From the NCBI RefSeq assembly GCF_040054535.1, contig NC_090779.1, forward strand, positions 23,552,501 through 23,616,500: a DNA stretch of 64,000 bases. Direction: 5' to 3'. The position numbers and the translations under genes are program-made. The notes under the pieces are model-generated. The model was not told the origin of the DNA, ran no database searches, and was given only the letters and a program-made list of their open reading frames with translations. Below, in pieces: positions 9,102 through 20,059 of the stretch (position 1 is the first letter of the stretch; each line of letters opens with the position of its first letter). Origin of the DNA: Antennarius striatus. Its lineage: Eukaryota > Chordata > Actinopteri > Lophiiformes > Antennariidae.

Positions 9102-10761
9102 TTAATTGTTCCAGCGACTGTACGGGTTTTGGTTGATGTAACGCGCCGCTGCTTGGGCCTGAGAGGCGACCACTGAGATTACAATGATGAAAATGAGGAC
9201 GATGACGCAGGCGAGGACCGTGGCCCAGATGTTCAGGCACTTTGCGGTGTTGCCGTAGTGACGGGCACCCTCCACATCTCCGACCCACTTCCGGTCTCTG
9301 GCCTGTCGGAACCAAAGTAGAATGATTGTGAAAGTGATCCTAAACCACACGGCTGTATTAATGCCCCCCTCCTCCCCCCAGTGACCGGACCGAGAACACG
9401 GGGACGCACGAATGGGCTCAACGCGCATCACATTTCATTCTTTACATTTTTCCTGTTTCCAGGGTAACAGTTCGACCATTTGGTGATTTCGAATAGCAAA
9501 TATTTCATTTTATTAATTTTTAATTGTTACAGTTCTGATTTTACACAAATAATGAAAGATCTTCTTCTTCTAGTGGCAGCTTTTAAATTTTATTTCTGGG
9601 GAGGCAAAACTTGCAATTCATGTGACCAGGAAGAGGAGAACTGAAAACAATACCGTTCAGGAAGCAGCTACTGTTTTTTGCTGTAACATCAGATGTCGCT
9701 TAAAACTAGAATTTGGTTTCTATAAATTAAAAAAAGACCTAAATAACTTTAGGAACATCTGGTGTTACAAAAATGTCCTATGAACTTTAGTTGATGACCA
9801 CCTCACTTTTGCAAACTTCCTGTTATAATGTACTAATTTTTATATTGTATTTCCATTTGTTTCTTGGTGTTTACTGTTTTTGAGTGTTTAGTGTTTTTGA
9901 AATTTCATCTAATGAAAAATTGTAAAATGTTCTAAATGTTCTAAATGTTCTAAATGTTAAATGTGATTGAAGTTTTTTTTTTTTTTTTTTTTTTTAAAAC
10001 TTCTTCTGAGGCACTTTAGCGCTTCATCTAATGTAAAATTGCAAAATGTTTGAATGTGATTAAAGTGTTTTTGCAAAAATCAAAAAATCCTCTCCTCCTT
10101 TCGGCTTTTCCCCTCAGTTGTCGCCCCAGCGAATCAATCGCCTCCATCTAACCCTGTCTTCAGCATCCTCTTCACTCACACCAACTACCTTCATGTCCTC
10201 TTACATTAAAATAATGAAAGTTATTTTTAAAAATTTTCCATTATATCGAAATATATAATGACAGTTCGACCATTTGATGATTTCAGAATAATAAATATTT
10301 CTTTTTTATATTTTTTATATTTTTTTTATTTTATTTAATTTTTAATTTAAAATGCAACATCTTAGAATTTTACGCAAATAATGAACGTTGTGATGTAAAA
10401 AAAAATACATGAAAACTTTGAAGAAAAAAACTCCTCATCTGCATCTAAAGTGTTAAAATATAACAGAATACAAGACTAAATTATTATTATTTTAATTAAT
10501 GTTAGACAATACCAGATTTGCGCACAAAGGATTTACGGAATGAGGCGTTCAGGGACTCACCTTGATGGAGTAAACGAGAGCTGCCAATCCGAGGCAGCAG
10601 GGGTTGGAGTAAAAGAAGCAGCAGAGGGACCAGATGATGTGGTCCTTGGGGGGCTCGGTGGTCACGTTCACGGTGGTGTACTGGACCACCGTGGGTCCGG
10701 GCTGACCATCATACTTGCCATGCAGGCCAACCGCCTCCCCCGGGTGACCCACGGGATTCAT
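9102..10761 (-). CDS. ifitm: Interferon-induced transmembrane protein (IFITM/CD225) gene 3
   Basis: Two exons, 10,761-10,561 and 9,302-9,102, joined in phase 0 (AAG|GTGAGT, GACAG|GCC), give 133 aa. This copy is the most orthodox: it has PPKDHIIWSL, the dual cysteine NPCCLG, the loop KARDRKWVGDVEGARHYG with GxxxG, and TAKCLNIW with the third palmitoylation cysteine. A long Val/Ile-rich membrane segment follows (about 92-112). The N-terminal region contains YTTV, which could act as a YxxPhi endocytic signal. Known family role: restricting fusion of enveloped viruses at plasma and endosomal membranes. The start at 10,761 gives the usual N-terminal length, although the frame is open further upstream. 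It is probably closest to the ancestor of the cluster. A triple GAAA motif upstream at 11,210 may be an interferon response element. Confidence 0.9.
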
Positions 10762-11140
10762 GTCTGAGCTGAAGTGCGGGTGAGAAGAGCAGAACTCTGG
10801 GGGAGATGAAGCTGTGAGAAATTTAAGTAGTGATAACTTCCCGATTCTATAAGACTCAGCCCCGGAGATGTCTATATACCCCCACCCCCACCCACCCCCC
10901 CTCACACACACATACCCCTCATGACCACCCTCCATACATACATTCACCAAAATAAAACATACAGACGTGTAATAGAATAAAATGTCTTTACATTTGTGTC
11001 CAGATGGTTTTTTATTTTTTTTAAAAATAAACTTTTTTTTATTTTATTTTTAAATTTTTTTGTGCATTTCTCAGTTACCGCATTTATTTTATTTATTTAT
11101 ATAGTTTGTCTTTTGAGGTTTCTGTCTTGTTTTCTTCACC

Positions 11141-11225
11141 GGAAACTGAACACAGCGCGTCTTTTTGTCTTCATGCGTCCTGAACGTGAACAAAGATGAG
11201 CGCTAGATTGAAAATGAAAAAGAAA
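11141..11225 (+). promoter_or_regulatory. Candidate interferon response element of IFITM gene 3
   Basis: 11,210-11,225 reads GAAAATGAAAAAGAAA, three GAAA words each two bases apart, which is the IRF/ISRE pattern. A second ISRE-like word, GGAAACTGAA, is at 11,141-11,150. Both lie about 380-465 bp upstream of the gene 3 start codon. The AT-rich surroundings make chance matches possible. Confidence 0.4.
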
Positions 11226-12980
11226 AGGTTTAGAAATGAGGTTTAAATGAGCGCCGTATTTGAAGATGCAAGTAAAACCTTGCAAACGTTTCGAAACTGT
11301 ATGAGCATGAAAAAAACGGAGTCCTCGGGTTTTTTTTGCAGCAAAAAGAAAACAACAGCAAGTCCTCAAGTCATTAAAAATGGGAAAGGTATTTAGAATA
11401 TTAGTAATTAGGAACATAATCAAACAAAATTAGTAAATATAATCATGAATTCAAATGAATTGTGAATTAAGACTAAAAACTATACATGAGAAATAATCCG
11501 ACAAATTATTTTATTTGATGGAGCGCTTTTCAAACAGGAAATGAAGTTCAGAGAAAGGATGTTTGACTAAAGACAAGAGGATAAAAACAAGATGAAAAAT
11601 GTTGGTGATAAAAATTTTGAGTTTCTGCCTTACATTTTTTGGTTTCGGTTCGTTAGCAGGAAATATTTTTGTTTTTCAGTTGGATTCCAGGCAGCAGGAT
11701 TTCATTACAGTTTTAATGTGATGAGCTCAGCAGTTCTCAAGCTCTGAATCAAGAAAAGAGAAACGAATGCAGAACCTACAACAAATGAGCTGAAGTCTTC
11801 ACTTCCTGTATTTTATAAAAATCATGTAACAGGGATTAAATATCAAATTGAACAACAAACGTGATTCTCAATCTAATTTCGACCTTCAGGAAACCAGTGA
11901 AGGTGAGAGGAAATCATCTCTGGAGTCGTTTGATCAGATGAGCTAGAACTTTATTCATTCCACCAACAGGGTTAAAAGATCTAAAACAAGCTTTTAAATG
12001 AAAGCTGCTGATTACAAATGAATGAACACAAGCACTAAAGTCACATGAGAGAGTTTCACTCCATGAAAATGAGTTCAGTTACATTCAGTGAGATTGGACA
12101 CATACAGCCATGGCGATGCTACCTGGACAGAAAACGTCTGGCCCAGATTGATATCAACCCCCCCCCCCCAAAAAAAAACACAAAAAAAAAACGCAAAATG
12201 AAAGTTCGTTCAAGTGAAATACAAGATTTTTTAAGTCATCATTTATATAAGATTCCCACAAATCAGCTTAAAAATTTGTTACACTTGGATCATTACTAAT
12301 ACATCACAGAACAAAATATTACCCAACTCTTTTTTCTTCAATTCCCTAAAAGGAACAGAGAACTTTCACTTGTGTTTTTTTTTTTTTTTAAACGAAAACA
12401 AACTCTTTTGTCTGTTGATGTGCAGAAAACCCCAACAGGAAGTTTCTTTGTTAGATCTGAAAGTTTGTCGTTCACAAAGACAAAAAAATCCCTGCAGAAC
12501 GAACGAAGGCATTTCATCTCAAACGCAGATTCAAGGCACATTCATCGTTTATCGCTGCTTTAGCTGAGGAAATGTTGGATCACACGTGACCTGAGGAATT
12601 CTGGGAATCAATCTCCTCCCCCTCGAGAGTTAAGTTCTGTTTTCCCAGCTATTGGCAGGACGATTTCCAGGAAACGTGGTAGTACTGAATGGTACACATC
12701 CAAATAAGAGGGTGTAATGCAGGAATGTGTGATTGCAAGATTCCCCAAGTTGCTCAACAACTCCGGAAAGTATTTCAAAACCGACGCTGAAGGGGCGGAG
12801 CTTGGCAAGCCGAACACAGGTTTCAAGTAGCTCGGCTTTGGCAGACTTAATCTCTAGGATGTATGATTTCTATTTGTTAAAAATATTGATTTCTCCCCCA
12901 ACATGGATGTTCAGTCAAAACAAACAAAAAAAATTACCTCACAGGATTGATCAGAAATCAAATTTCACTAGCTTTGAGAA

Positions 12981-13034
12981 TTTATTTTCGCAAGTCAACA
13001 TTTTGGAGCTAACTAATCCACACACCAGTTTATT
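12981..13034 (-). promoter_or_regulatory. Candidate polyadenylation signals of catalase
   Basis: Two minus-strand AATAAA words (13,034-13,029 and 12,986-12,981) lie 145-200 nt past the catalase stop codon. Another, at 11,955-11,950, would give a 1.2 kb 3' UTR. The sequence does not say which is used. Confidence 0.35.
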
Positions 13035-13179
13035 TCTCAGTGTCGTCAGCGACTGATTGGAAAGTTTAGTCCATTTTGTTACTGGCAGAAGATTTCTCAT
13101 GATTTGATTACTTGCCCTCAAGGGGTAGAAAGAAAATTTTGCTGGGGGAGGGGGCTGACCCCAGGGGAAATTTGAAGAG

Positions 13180-14633
13180 TTACATCTTGGAGGATGCGCT
13201 CAGCGTCTGGACGCCTGGGCGGGTGTACACGTGCACGTTTGTGTTCTAGAAAGGACAAAAAAGAGAAGAAAGTGTCAGGCATCTGAATCCAGAGCGAACA
13301 GGAAGTTCGTCTTTATTATCAACGGTTTCCTGTTTTAACCTGTTAAAAAACAACAACTTGGGCTTCATTTTCTTTGGATCATGAACTGATGGATCCCTGC
13401 GTTACCTTCTTGGCGTCCTCGTTGTGTTTGTCCAGGTGGGCCTGGACCCGGCTGGCGTAGTCAGGATGGACAGCCTTCAGAGTCTCCACCTGCAGGAAGG
13501 AGCAGAGTCGTTCCTTGAGGGACGTCTGTAGTCTCCAACCAACCAACCAACCAACCAACCAACCAACCAACCAATCAATCAACCACTAGACTGTATTTTC
13601 AGTTCTTTCACGTTAATAGTTGAACAAACAGAGCTTGAAGGGAACCACACCCTGGCTCCCTTCAGGGAACCAGGGTGTGGCTCAGATGACGGCAGCCTTT
13701 ACCCACCATCTGTAAAAACGAAAGTTTCGGTTGTGGAAAAACACCGTCGCCCTGCTGCTTCTTTAAAAGGGGAAACATTCAAAGACTAAACGCTGGAGAA
13801 GCTTTTCTTACTGCTGACTGTTAATGCTAATGCTAAGCTGCTAAGAGCTGCTTGTGTAACACAAACCCAGCTGAACAGCAGCGTGTGCTCAAAGATGACT
13901 TTTATATTTCTGTATTTGCTTTACCATTTTTAAATCAACAGTAAGTTTCCACAGGTAAACCTGATTAACTGGTTCCAGGAGACGCTATGGAAGCTGAAGT
14001 TTAAACTAAAGATCACCATTCTCAGTTCTGTGCATTTTTAATAATATTTGGTTAATATGAGTCTATTTTAAGGGAGTAAAATGTTGCAAGCTTGATTTTT
14101 ATTTTTCCGTGCACTTTTTTTGAAAATCGAGAACGACGTAGATCAAGGTTTATCTGGATCAATATTATTTGTAAGTGTTCAAGTTGAAGTGCTCCGATTT
14201 TAAGCAGCTGGTTTCGTTTCCTGGCAGCAGGGGCCGCACACTTCCTGCCAGACACACACCCAGCTGGAGCTCACGACGCTGCATCCTGCGGTGAAATCGC
14301 GCAGCGGCTCTGAACCCGTTCACAGACTCCGATTCACTAAAGCGACTCGTTTCAAACACGACTGTTGGGCTCACCATGCGTTTCTGGATGAAGAGCTGGG
14401 CTCCCTTCAGGGATCCGGCCATGTTCTTGCAGAGTCTCTGCCGCTGCTCCTCGTTCAGAATCTCAGTGAAGAAGGCCCGGACCTACAGGTCGGATCACAG
14501 AGGTGTCAAAAACCCAGTGCAAAGGGATTCAAACCAAACCCATTCAACAGCATTCTATACAGTTTAAAAAGGGGATTGTATAATATGTGATACTATATAT
14601 ATTATATATACACACGTAATATATATATAATAG

Positions 14634-14665
<32 letters not shown>

Positions 14666-17600
14666 CTCGTTTTTCGAACGCTTCCGTTCTCAACCAAATC
14701 GGTTTTCGAGCAGAAAGTACGAGAATTTTACGTCTCTGAACTCGACCAAAATTCGTCTCTCGACCACACCGAAAGAAGCCGAGCGTACCTGACTGAACGC
14801 GACTCACTCGGGAGCCGAGCGAACTCAAATGCCCAGGTTGCTTCCTCCGTAGCGCATTCGTGTTCAAAGTTCGATAGGATATCTTTTATTAAAACAAAAC
14901 AGTGTCTATTTCTACCCCTTTTTATTTATGGTAAACAGTATACAGTGCAGTTTATGGTGTAAAATAGTTAAAAAAAAAAAAAATTTTTAGAAAAAGTTGT
15001 TTTTTAGACTTGGAACGGATTAAAATTATTTACATTAATTATAATGGGAAAAATAGTTTCGGATTTCAAACAACTTGCTTTTCGAACAGCCTTCTGGAAC
15101 GGATTATGTTCGGACACCGAGGGTTGACTGTATATAACTCATTTCATCGTCCTTTTCTTTGAGACATCATTTCATTTGTTCTACTAACCTTTGTGCTTTT
15201 AACTTCTGAAAAAGGAAAATAAAACTATTTTTCACGCCATCGGTTAGCTGCTAGTTTGCCTGCAGTTTGGTGCAGCATTAGGCCAAATCAAAGGGGCTGA
15301 AAACAGGCTGGTTTCTGACTCATTGCTGCTAGCAGTGTTGGAACACCCCCTTATTCAGGGAGGGGGGTGGGGGGTGGGGCACATTGTCACAGTATTTCTT
15401 TGAAATATGACGCATTTTTCGGAAACGCACCCTGTTACCCGATACCATGGTAACCCTCGATTGTGGGTTGTGAGAATCTTGACAATTTACCAAGGCTTGT
15501 TTTTGCACAGATATCCTGTATCCACAGATATACAACTTCCCTCTTCTGTATACTGTAGATCTGATGATGAAACTCTCTGGGAAACAACGACCAGTCAGGA
15601 ACGCTGATGACTTTGTCTCTACCTGTGTGACGTTGTCCTCATCTGAGGTGTGGTAACGCGCCACATCTGGAAACACCCTGAACTTGGACTCCAGGCACCG
15701 AGGCTGAGCTTCTGGGGCACTGAAGCTGTTGGGAAAGTAGTTTGGAGCCCCGCCTAGTGGACGGAGGACACAAACACAGGGGAGCTGAGTATGGAGAATG
15801 GAAAACTGTGAATGTCGACTCAACAGAGCTGGAAGATCATTCACAGACCTGCTAGTCTGATGTAGGAAACTACAGGATTAAAAAAAAGACTGAGCTTGAT
15901 GAGAAGTGATGACTCAAGACATTTGCTGGATGAAGTCAGTATTGCATTTACAAGGAAAGATCAAAAATATGTTTCCGTTTCCTTCCAAGTTACAGGATTG
16001 GAGAAAAAAGGATCCCGTCTGGAGGAAGGAAGGAACCGAAGGAAGGACGAATATAGTTTTAGTCCACACCCAACAGATGTAACGCGCTGTGATCATCATT
16101 ACACGACCTCTTGACCACAGTGAATAAATCAATAATTCATAAATGTGGAACTGATGGATAAAAACAAAAACAAAAGTTCAGTTGAAGCGTGACGACATCA
16201 ATTCTCGAGGTCACAGCAGGACAACATCAGCTTCAGGATATCAACTGGGTTTCATTTCAGAGGATGAGGTCGCCCCCTCCTGGTGAGCACTGGGGAGGAC
16301 TACCGTCAACGGTTCAAACAGCAGAAACACACAAACAGAACCAGAGGCTGGACGGTGACTCACCTTGGTTGTCAGTGAAGCACATGGGCCCGTCACGCTG
16401 GTAGTTGGCCACACGGGCCCTGTAGGGGCAGTTGACGGGGATCTGCAGGTAGTTGGCTCCGAGCCGGTGTCGGTGCGTATCGGGGTAGGAGAAAAGGCGA
16501 CCCTAGAGAAAGACAAGGGCGAATCGTTCAGGGAGTACAAAACGTTGAAGGAATTAAGAAAAAACTACTCGTTTTAATCTGGTGGGGGCGCCGGTGCTGC
16601 GTTACCTGCAGCATCTTGTCCGGGCTGGGCTCAATGCCCGGAGGCATGTTGCTGGGGTCAAAGGCCATCTGCTCCACTTCCACAAAGTAGTTGACCGGGT
16701 TCCTGTTCAGCACCATTTTGCCCACAGGAATCAGTGGGTAGTCCTTATGTGGCCACACCTGAAGGAGAGAATCCCATCAGCTGACAAACACTGTCGCCCC
16801 CTGCTGGACGGTCACAACAACACAACCTTTGTCAGCAAAGGCGCCGATTCAGATATGAATCAAACGTTAGTCTGATTTGGCCCTCTATAAAATAAAATTT
16901 GATTTAACGTGAACAGCTTTCATTTAATGCAGTTAATATTTAACCCGCCATCCAGATAATCTCACGCCAAAGTAAAGCCGTGTAGACACGAGGCGGCGAG
17001 GATCAGACACTTTACAACCGAATCAAGTTGTGTAATTAATCAACAAACACCTTATCTAGAAGTGGTTTGTTTTAATGGCTCAAACGTTTGTCCTCTACTC
17101 CAGGCGATGGCGACACGGCGATAAAAGTGTTCCAATTAATTTACTACGCTTCTCAAAATGTGCTGACTCATCGGCGGTCAACAGTTTTAGTCAAGAATGA
17201 CACTTTTGTTAAGGAGTCATTCCTCGATTTAGTGGCTAATGTGACTTTTATGTCGATGACACTGCAGTAATATAGAAAAACCTCCATTTTCCAATTTAAA
17301 AAAATGTCCTTATTATCAGTTCACTTAACGATATCGATTGATATCGGATATCTTTTCCTCGGGTTGTTTAAGGTTGGATTGTTGTGCCTTTATAGCACCT
17401 AAATGTTCCCTAATAAAAAGTGAAAATGTAGAATACGGGTCATTGTGGTTCTGCCTTGGAGCCTGGACGAAGGCTCTTCATGTTGGTGTTGTTGTCCAGT
17501 CGATTTGTAAAAAAGGCTACCAGCTCACTTGAACAGAAAAGCATTCGGGATGCGGTACCTTGGTCAGATCAAACGGGTTGAACGGGAACTTCTCGGCCTG

Positions 17601-19244
17601 ATCAAAGGTCATGATCTGGATGAAGAAAGTCCAGGATGGATAGTTGCCATTGGCGATGGCGTTAAACAAGTCTCCAATGGCATAATCTGGGTTGGCTGCA
17701 GCCAGACGGTCGGCTTCCTCCACAGTCAGGTTCTTTATGCCCTGATCCGTCTGAAACACATGAACACAGACTTTAATGAAATCCCAGTAATTCCATCTCC
17801 AAAGACGAACGAGAGCCAAACCGGATCCAAACAGACCTTGTAGTGGAACTTGCAGTAGAAACATTCGTCGTCGGCATTGACCATCTTGAAGGTGTGAGAA
17901 CCGTAGCCGTTCATGTGACGGTAGCCATCGGGCAAACCTCTGTCACTAAACAGGAAGGACACCTGCACACCAGAAGGGAGGGGGAGGGGGGTAGAGGAGA
18001 CAAAACCGTTGCAAAAGTTTCTTTGCGAGGAACAGTGGATGTAAATCCCTACAGAATTGCTGTATGAACAAGCAGCTACCTGATGGAGCGACTCAGGCCT
18101 CAGGCTCCAGAAGTCCCACACCATGTCAGGGTCCTTCATGTGGGTTTGGGGATTGCGCTTCTGGGTGTGGATGAAGGACGGGAACTGCAGGGGGTGAAGT
18201 CACAAAGAAACATCATCAAACCTGCTTTATGCTGCAGTATCCTGTTCACATTTGGTTTCCCTGTGTTTGATAAACTGTTGTTTTTTTTTAAAGGTGCTTG
18301 ATTCTTCACCCACTCACCAGCATGGCATCCTTGATGAAGAAAATTGGGGTGTTGTTGCCTGTCAGGTCCCAGTTGCCATCCTCGGTGTAGAACTTGACTG
18401 CAAAGCCTCGGGGGTCTCTCACTGTGTCTGCTGATCCGGATTCACCGGCTGCAAAGGTCAGATTTCAAAATGAACAAGGGACTCTGTGATGACAACATTC
18501 ATTTATTTTCTTTACTCCTGCGGCGTATCTTATTGGTGGTCAACAGGACATCAATCTATGCAGCACATCTGTAAAAGGTGATTCATTATCAATCACACCC
18601 AAAAACCCAACGCAGCTCTGCTTACCCACGGTGGAGAAGCGGACGGCGATGGGCGTTGTCTTGCCGATTTGCTCAAACACCTTGGCCTTGCAGTAGCGCG
18701 TGATGTCGTGAGTCACCTCGAAGTAGCCGAACGCTCCTGCATCATGGAGGAAATGAACATTACACACCGCTGGAGTTACACACAGACTTAATCAACCCTC
18801 CCAACGCTCGCCTGCTCCTTTGGCGTGAACCACCCTCTCTGGGATCCGCTCCCGGTCAAAGTGGGCCATCTCATCTGTGAAGACCACATCCTGGACCAGC
18901 AGAGGGCCCCTGGCTCCCGCAGTCATCTGGTTCAGCTTGTCTCCAACAGGATGGCCACCTCCTGTGGTGAGAACGTCCGGTTTCTACGGCGATCAGGATC
19001 CACGCATCAAAAGAAAGAGAAGAAAATAATCTTAATATTTAAATTGTACATTCTCTACCAAGTAGAATATCACACAGACATGCTGAGACAACCAGCTAGA
19101 ACAAGAGTAGAGCTACGGGAAATCTGACATGCAATTAAAGCATGCAGACTGATGATGAAATAAATGAACCTGAATGATACAAATGATCAAATTTAACCTG
19201 CTCCATCAGCACGAATTCAAAAACCACACAAATGCAAAAAATAA

Positions 19245-19275
<31 letters not shown>

Positions 19276-19867
19276 CTTGATAAATGGGGGCTGGCGCGAG
19301 CTCGGCTAAACATCCGGTCATGGTAACTAGCTAGCTTATTTGGCTCCAAACTGTTCGTTGTGTAACTCCCCCGACCGAAGTTCAACCACTATTTGTGCGG
19401 ACGATGACCTCCTTCATGCCTTCACTCTGCAGAACGAAGCTGCGCATTTATTTAATCGTTACAAACTAAAATATTAGAATTTTCGTGAGCTAACTATATA
19501 GCATAACAAACGGATTAGCATAGCCACAGTGTTCACCTTTCCGCTTTAGCAGCGCTGGTATGTTTGCTAGTTAGATTAAATAATAACTAATACATTGAAA
19601 CACATACTTTCACACACTGAACAGCACTCACTAGCTCTTTTTTAAGTATTTTAATTAAAATATCTGACGTTAACTCTCCTAATGTTAGTCCATAACTTTA
19701 GCTGGTTACCCTAAACGCCTTCTCACCCACTAACCCGAGTCAGTCGGAGCAGTGCACCAGAAAAACAACAACCCCTCGCTCCGTGGAAGCCGTGTACCGA
19801 CCTGCGTGGCTCTGCTCTCCTTCCACATCTTCATCTGATCGGTGGTTTTCTCTCTGTTTTCCGCCAT
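13180..19867 (-). CDS. cat: Catalase
   Basis: Haem peroxisomal enzyme that splits hydrogen peroxide to water and oxygen. Thirteen exons: 19,867-19,802; 18,983-18,812; 18,736-18,626; 18,448-18,318; 18,184-18,080; 17,962-17,837; 17,750-17,559; 16,758-16,606; 16,502-16,364; 15,753-15,623; 14,482-14,375; 13,489-13,406; 13,245-13,180. They sum to 527 codons plus stop, the usual fish length. Seen: the catalytic His in [15 protein letters not shown], the catalytic Asn in [13 protein letters not shown], the proximal Tyr haem ligand in [16 protein letters not shown], and a C-terminal SSKM that resembles a non-canonical PTS1. All phases agree. The start [13 protein letters not shown] matches fish catalases and lies behind a TATA box. 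Intron 2 uses GC rather than GT as donor (CAG|GCGAGC); all the others are GT-AG. Intron 10 holds a MITE. Confidence 0.97.
13535..13583. repeat. (AACC)n microsatellite
   Basis: Nine or so AACC units, changing to AATC at the right end, in catalase intron 11 close to exon 12. Confidence 0.9.
13641..13684. repeat. Short near-perfect inverted repeat in a catalase intron
   Basis: GGAACCACACCCTGGCTCCC is followed after a few bases by its near reverse complement (GGGAACCAGGGTGTGGCTC). It forms a hairpin of about 19 bp with two G-T-type mismatches. There is no protein content; it may be a short MITE remnant. Confidence 0.6.
14586..14658. repeat. Imperfect (TA)n tract
   Basis: A TATATA-rich tract, pure from about 14,633 to 14,658, borders the left end of the MITE that follows. 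A TA-targeting transposon would be expected to insert in such a place. Confidence 0.8.
14659..15131. mobile_element. MITE of a TA-targeting (Tc1/mariner or pogo-like) family
   Basis: The left end reads CACACCTCGTTTTTCGAACG and the right end, reverse-complemented, reads ACAGTCAACCCTCGGTGTCC, then GAACATAATCCG and GAAGGCTGTTCGAAAAGC. Both match the ACCTCG..CGAAC style of fish pogo-like termini, and TATA flanks both sides. There is no transposase frame. It lies in catalase intron 10 and is related to the inverted repeat at 1,233-1,448. Confidence 0.6.
19230..19276. repeat. (AAAT)n microsatellite
   Basis: About ten AAAT units in catalase intron 1. Confidence 0.9.
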
Positions 19868-19949
19868 CGTGACAGATCAGCTCAATGGGACGTTTAAAGG
19901 ACGGACTGTCAGGACAGCGCAGCGACGAGGACCGAGCGTGTCTTCTTAC

Positions 19950-19955
19950 TTTATA
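19950..19955 (-). promoter_or_regulatory. TATA box of catalase
   Basis: The minus strand reads GGGGTATAAAGTAAG, with TATAAA at 19,955-19,950, 83 bp upstream of the start codon. A start of transcription near 19,920-19,925 would give a 5' UTR of about 55 nt. Confidence 0.6.
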
Positions 19956-19980
19956 CCCCGAAGCCATCCATCTACGTGGC

Positions 19981-20056
19981 TCCGCCCCCTCCGGCGCCCC
20001 TCGCTTCTGATTGGCTAAGAGGACAAACCTGACCTACTTTCAGAGCGGCCATTGGG
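19981..20056 (-). promoter_or_regulatory. GC box and CCAAT box of the catalase promoter
   Basis: AGCCAATC on the minus strand at 20,016-20,009 and GC-box-like GGGGGCGGA at about 19,990-19,982 lie just upstream of the TATA box. A CCCAATG word is at about 20,050. CCAAT and GC boxes are known parts of vertebrate catalase promoters. Confidence 0.55.
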
Positions 20057-20059
20057 TCA

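Larger units (their letters stand above)
10762..13179. other. Spacer between IFITM gene 3 and catalase
   Basis: No protein gene is supported. The left part is the 5' flank of IFITM gene 3 (C-rich tract near 10,880, AT-rich tracts at 11,005-11,070). The right part probably holds the catalase 3' untranslated region, with minus-strand AATAAA words at 13,029-13,034, 12,981-12,986 and 11,950-11,955. Homopolymer runs of C and A occur at 12,159-12,190. Confidence 0.5.

Noticed and set aside
18806..18812. GT donor six bases past the chosen end of catalase exon 2
   Set aside because: It would insert two residues into the invariant KGAGAFGYF segment; the GC donor gives the family sequence. It is kept as a possible alternative.
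19740..19967. 75-codon frame starting upstream of the catalase ATG
   Set aside because: It overlaps the TATA box and runs in another frame; the expected transcript begins inside it. It reads as promoter sequence.
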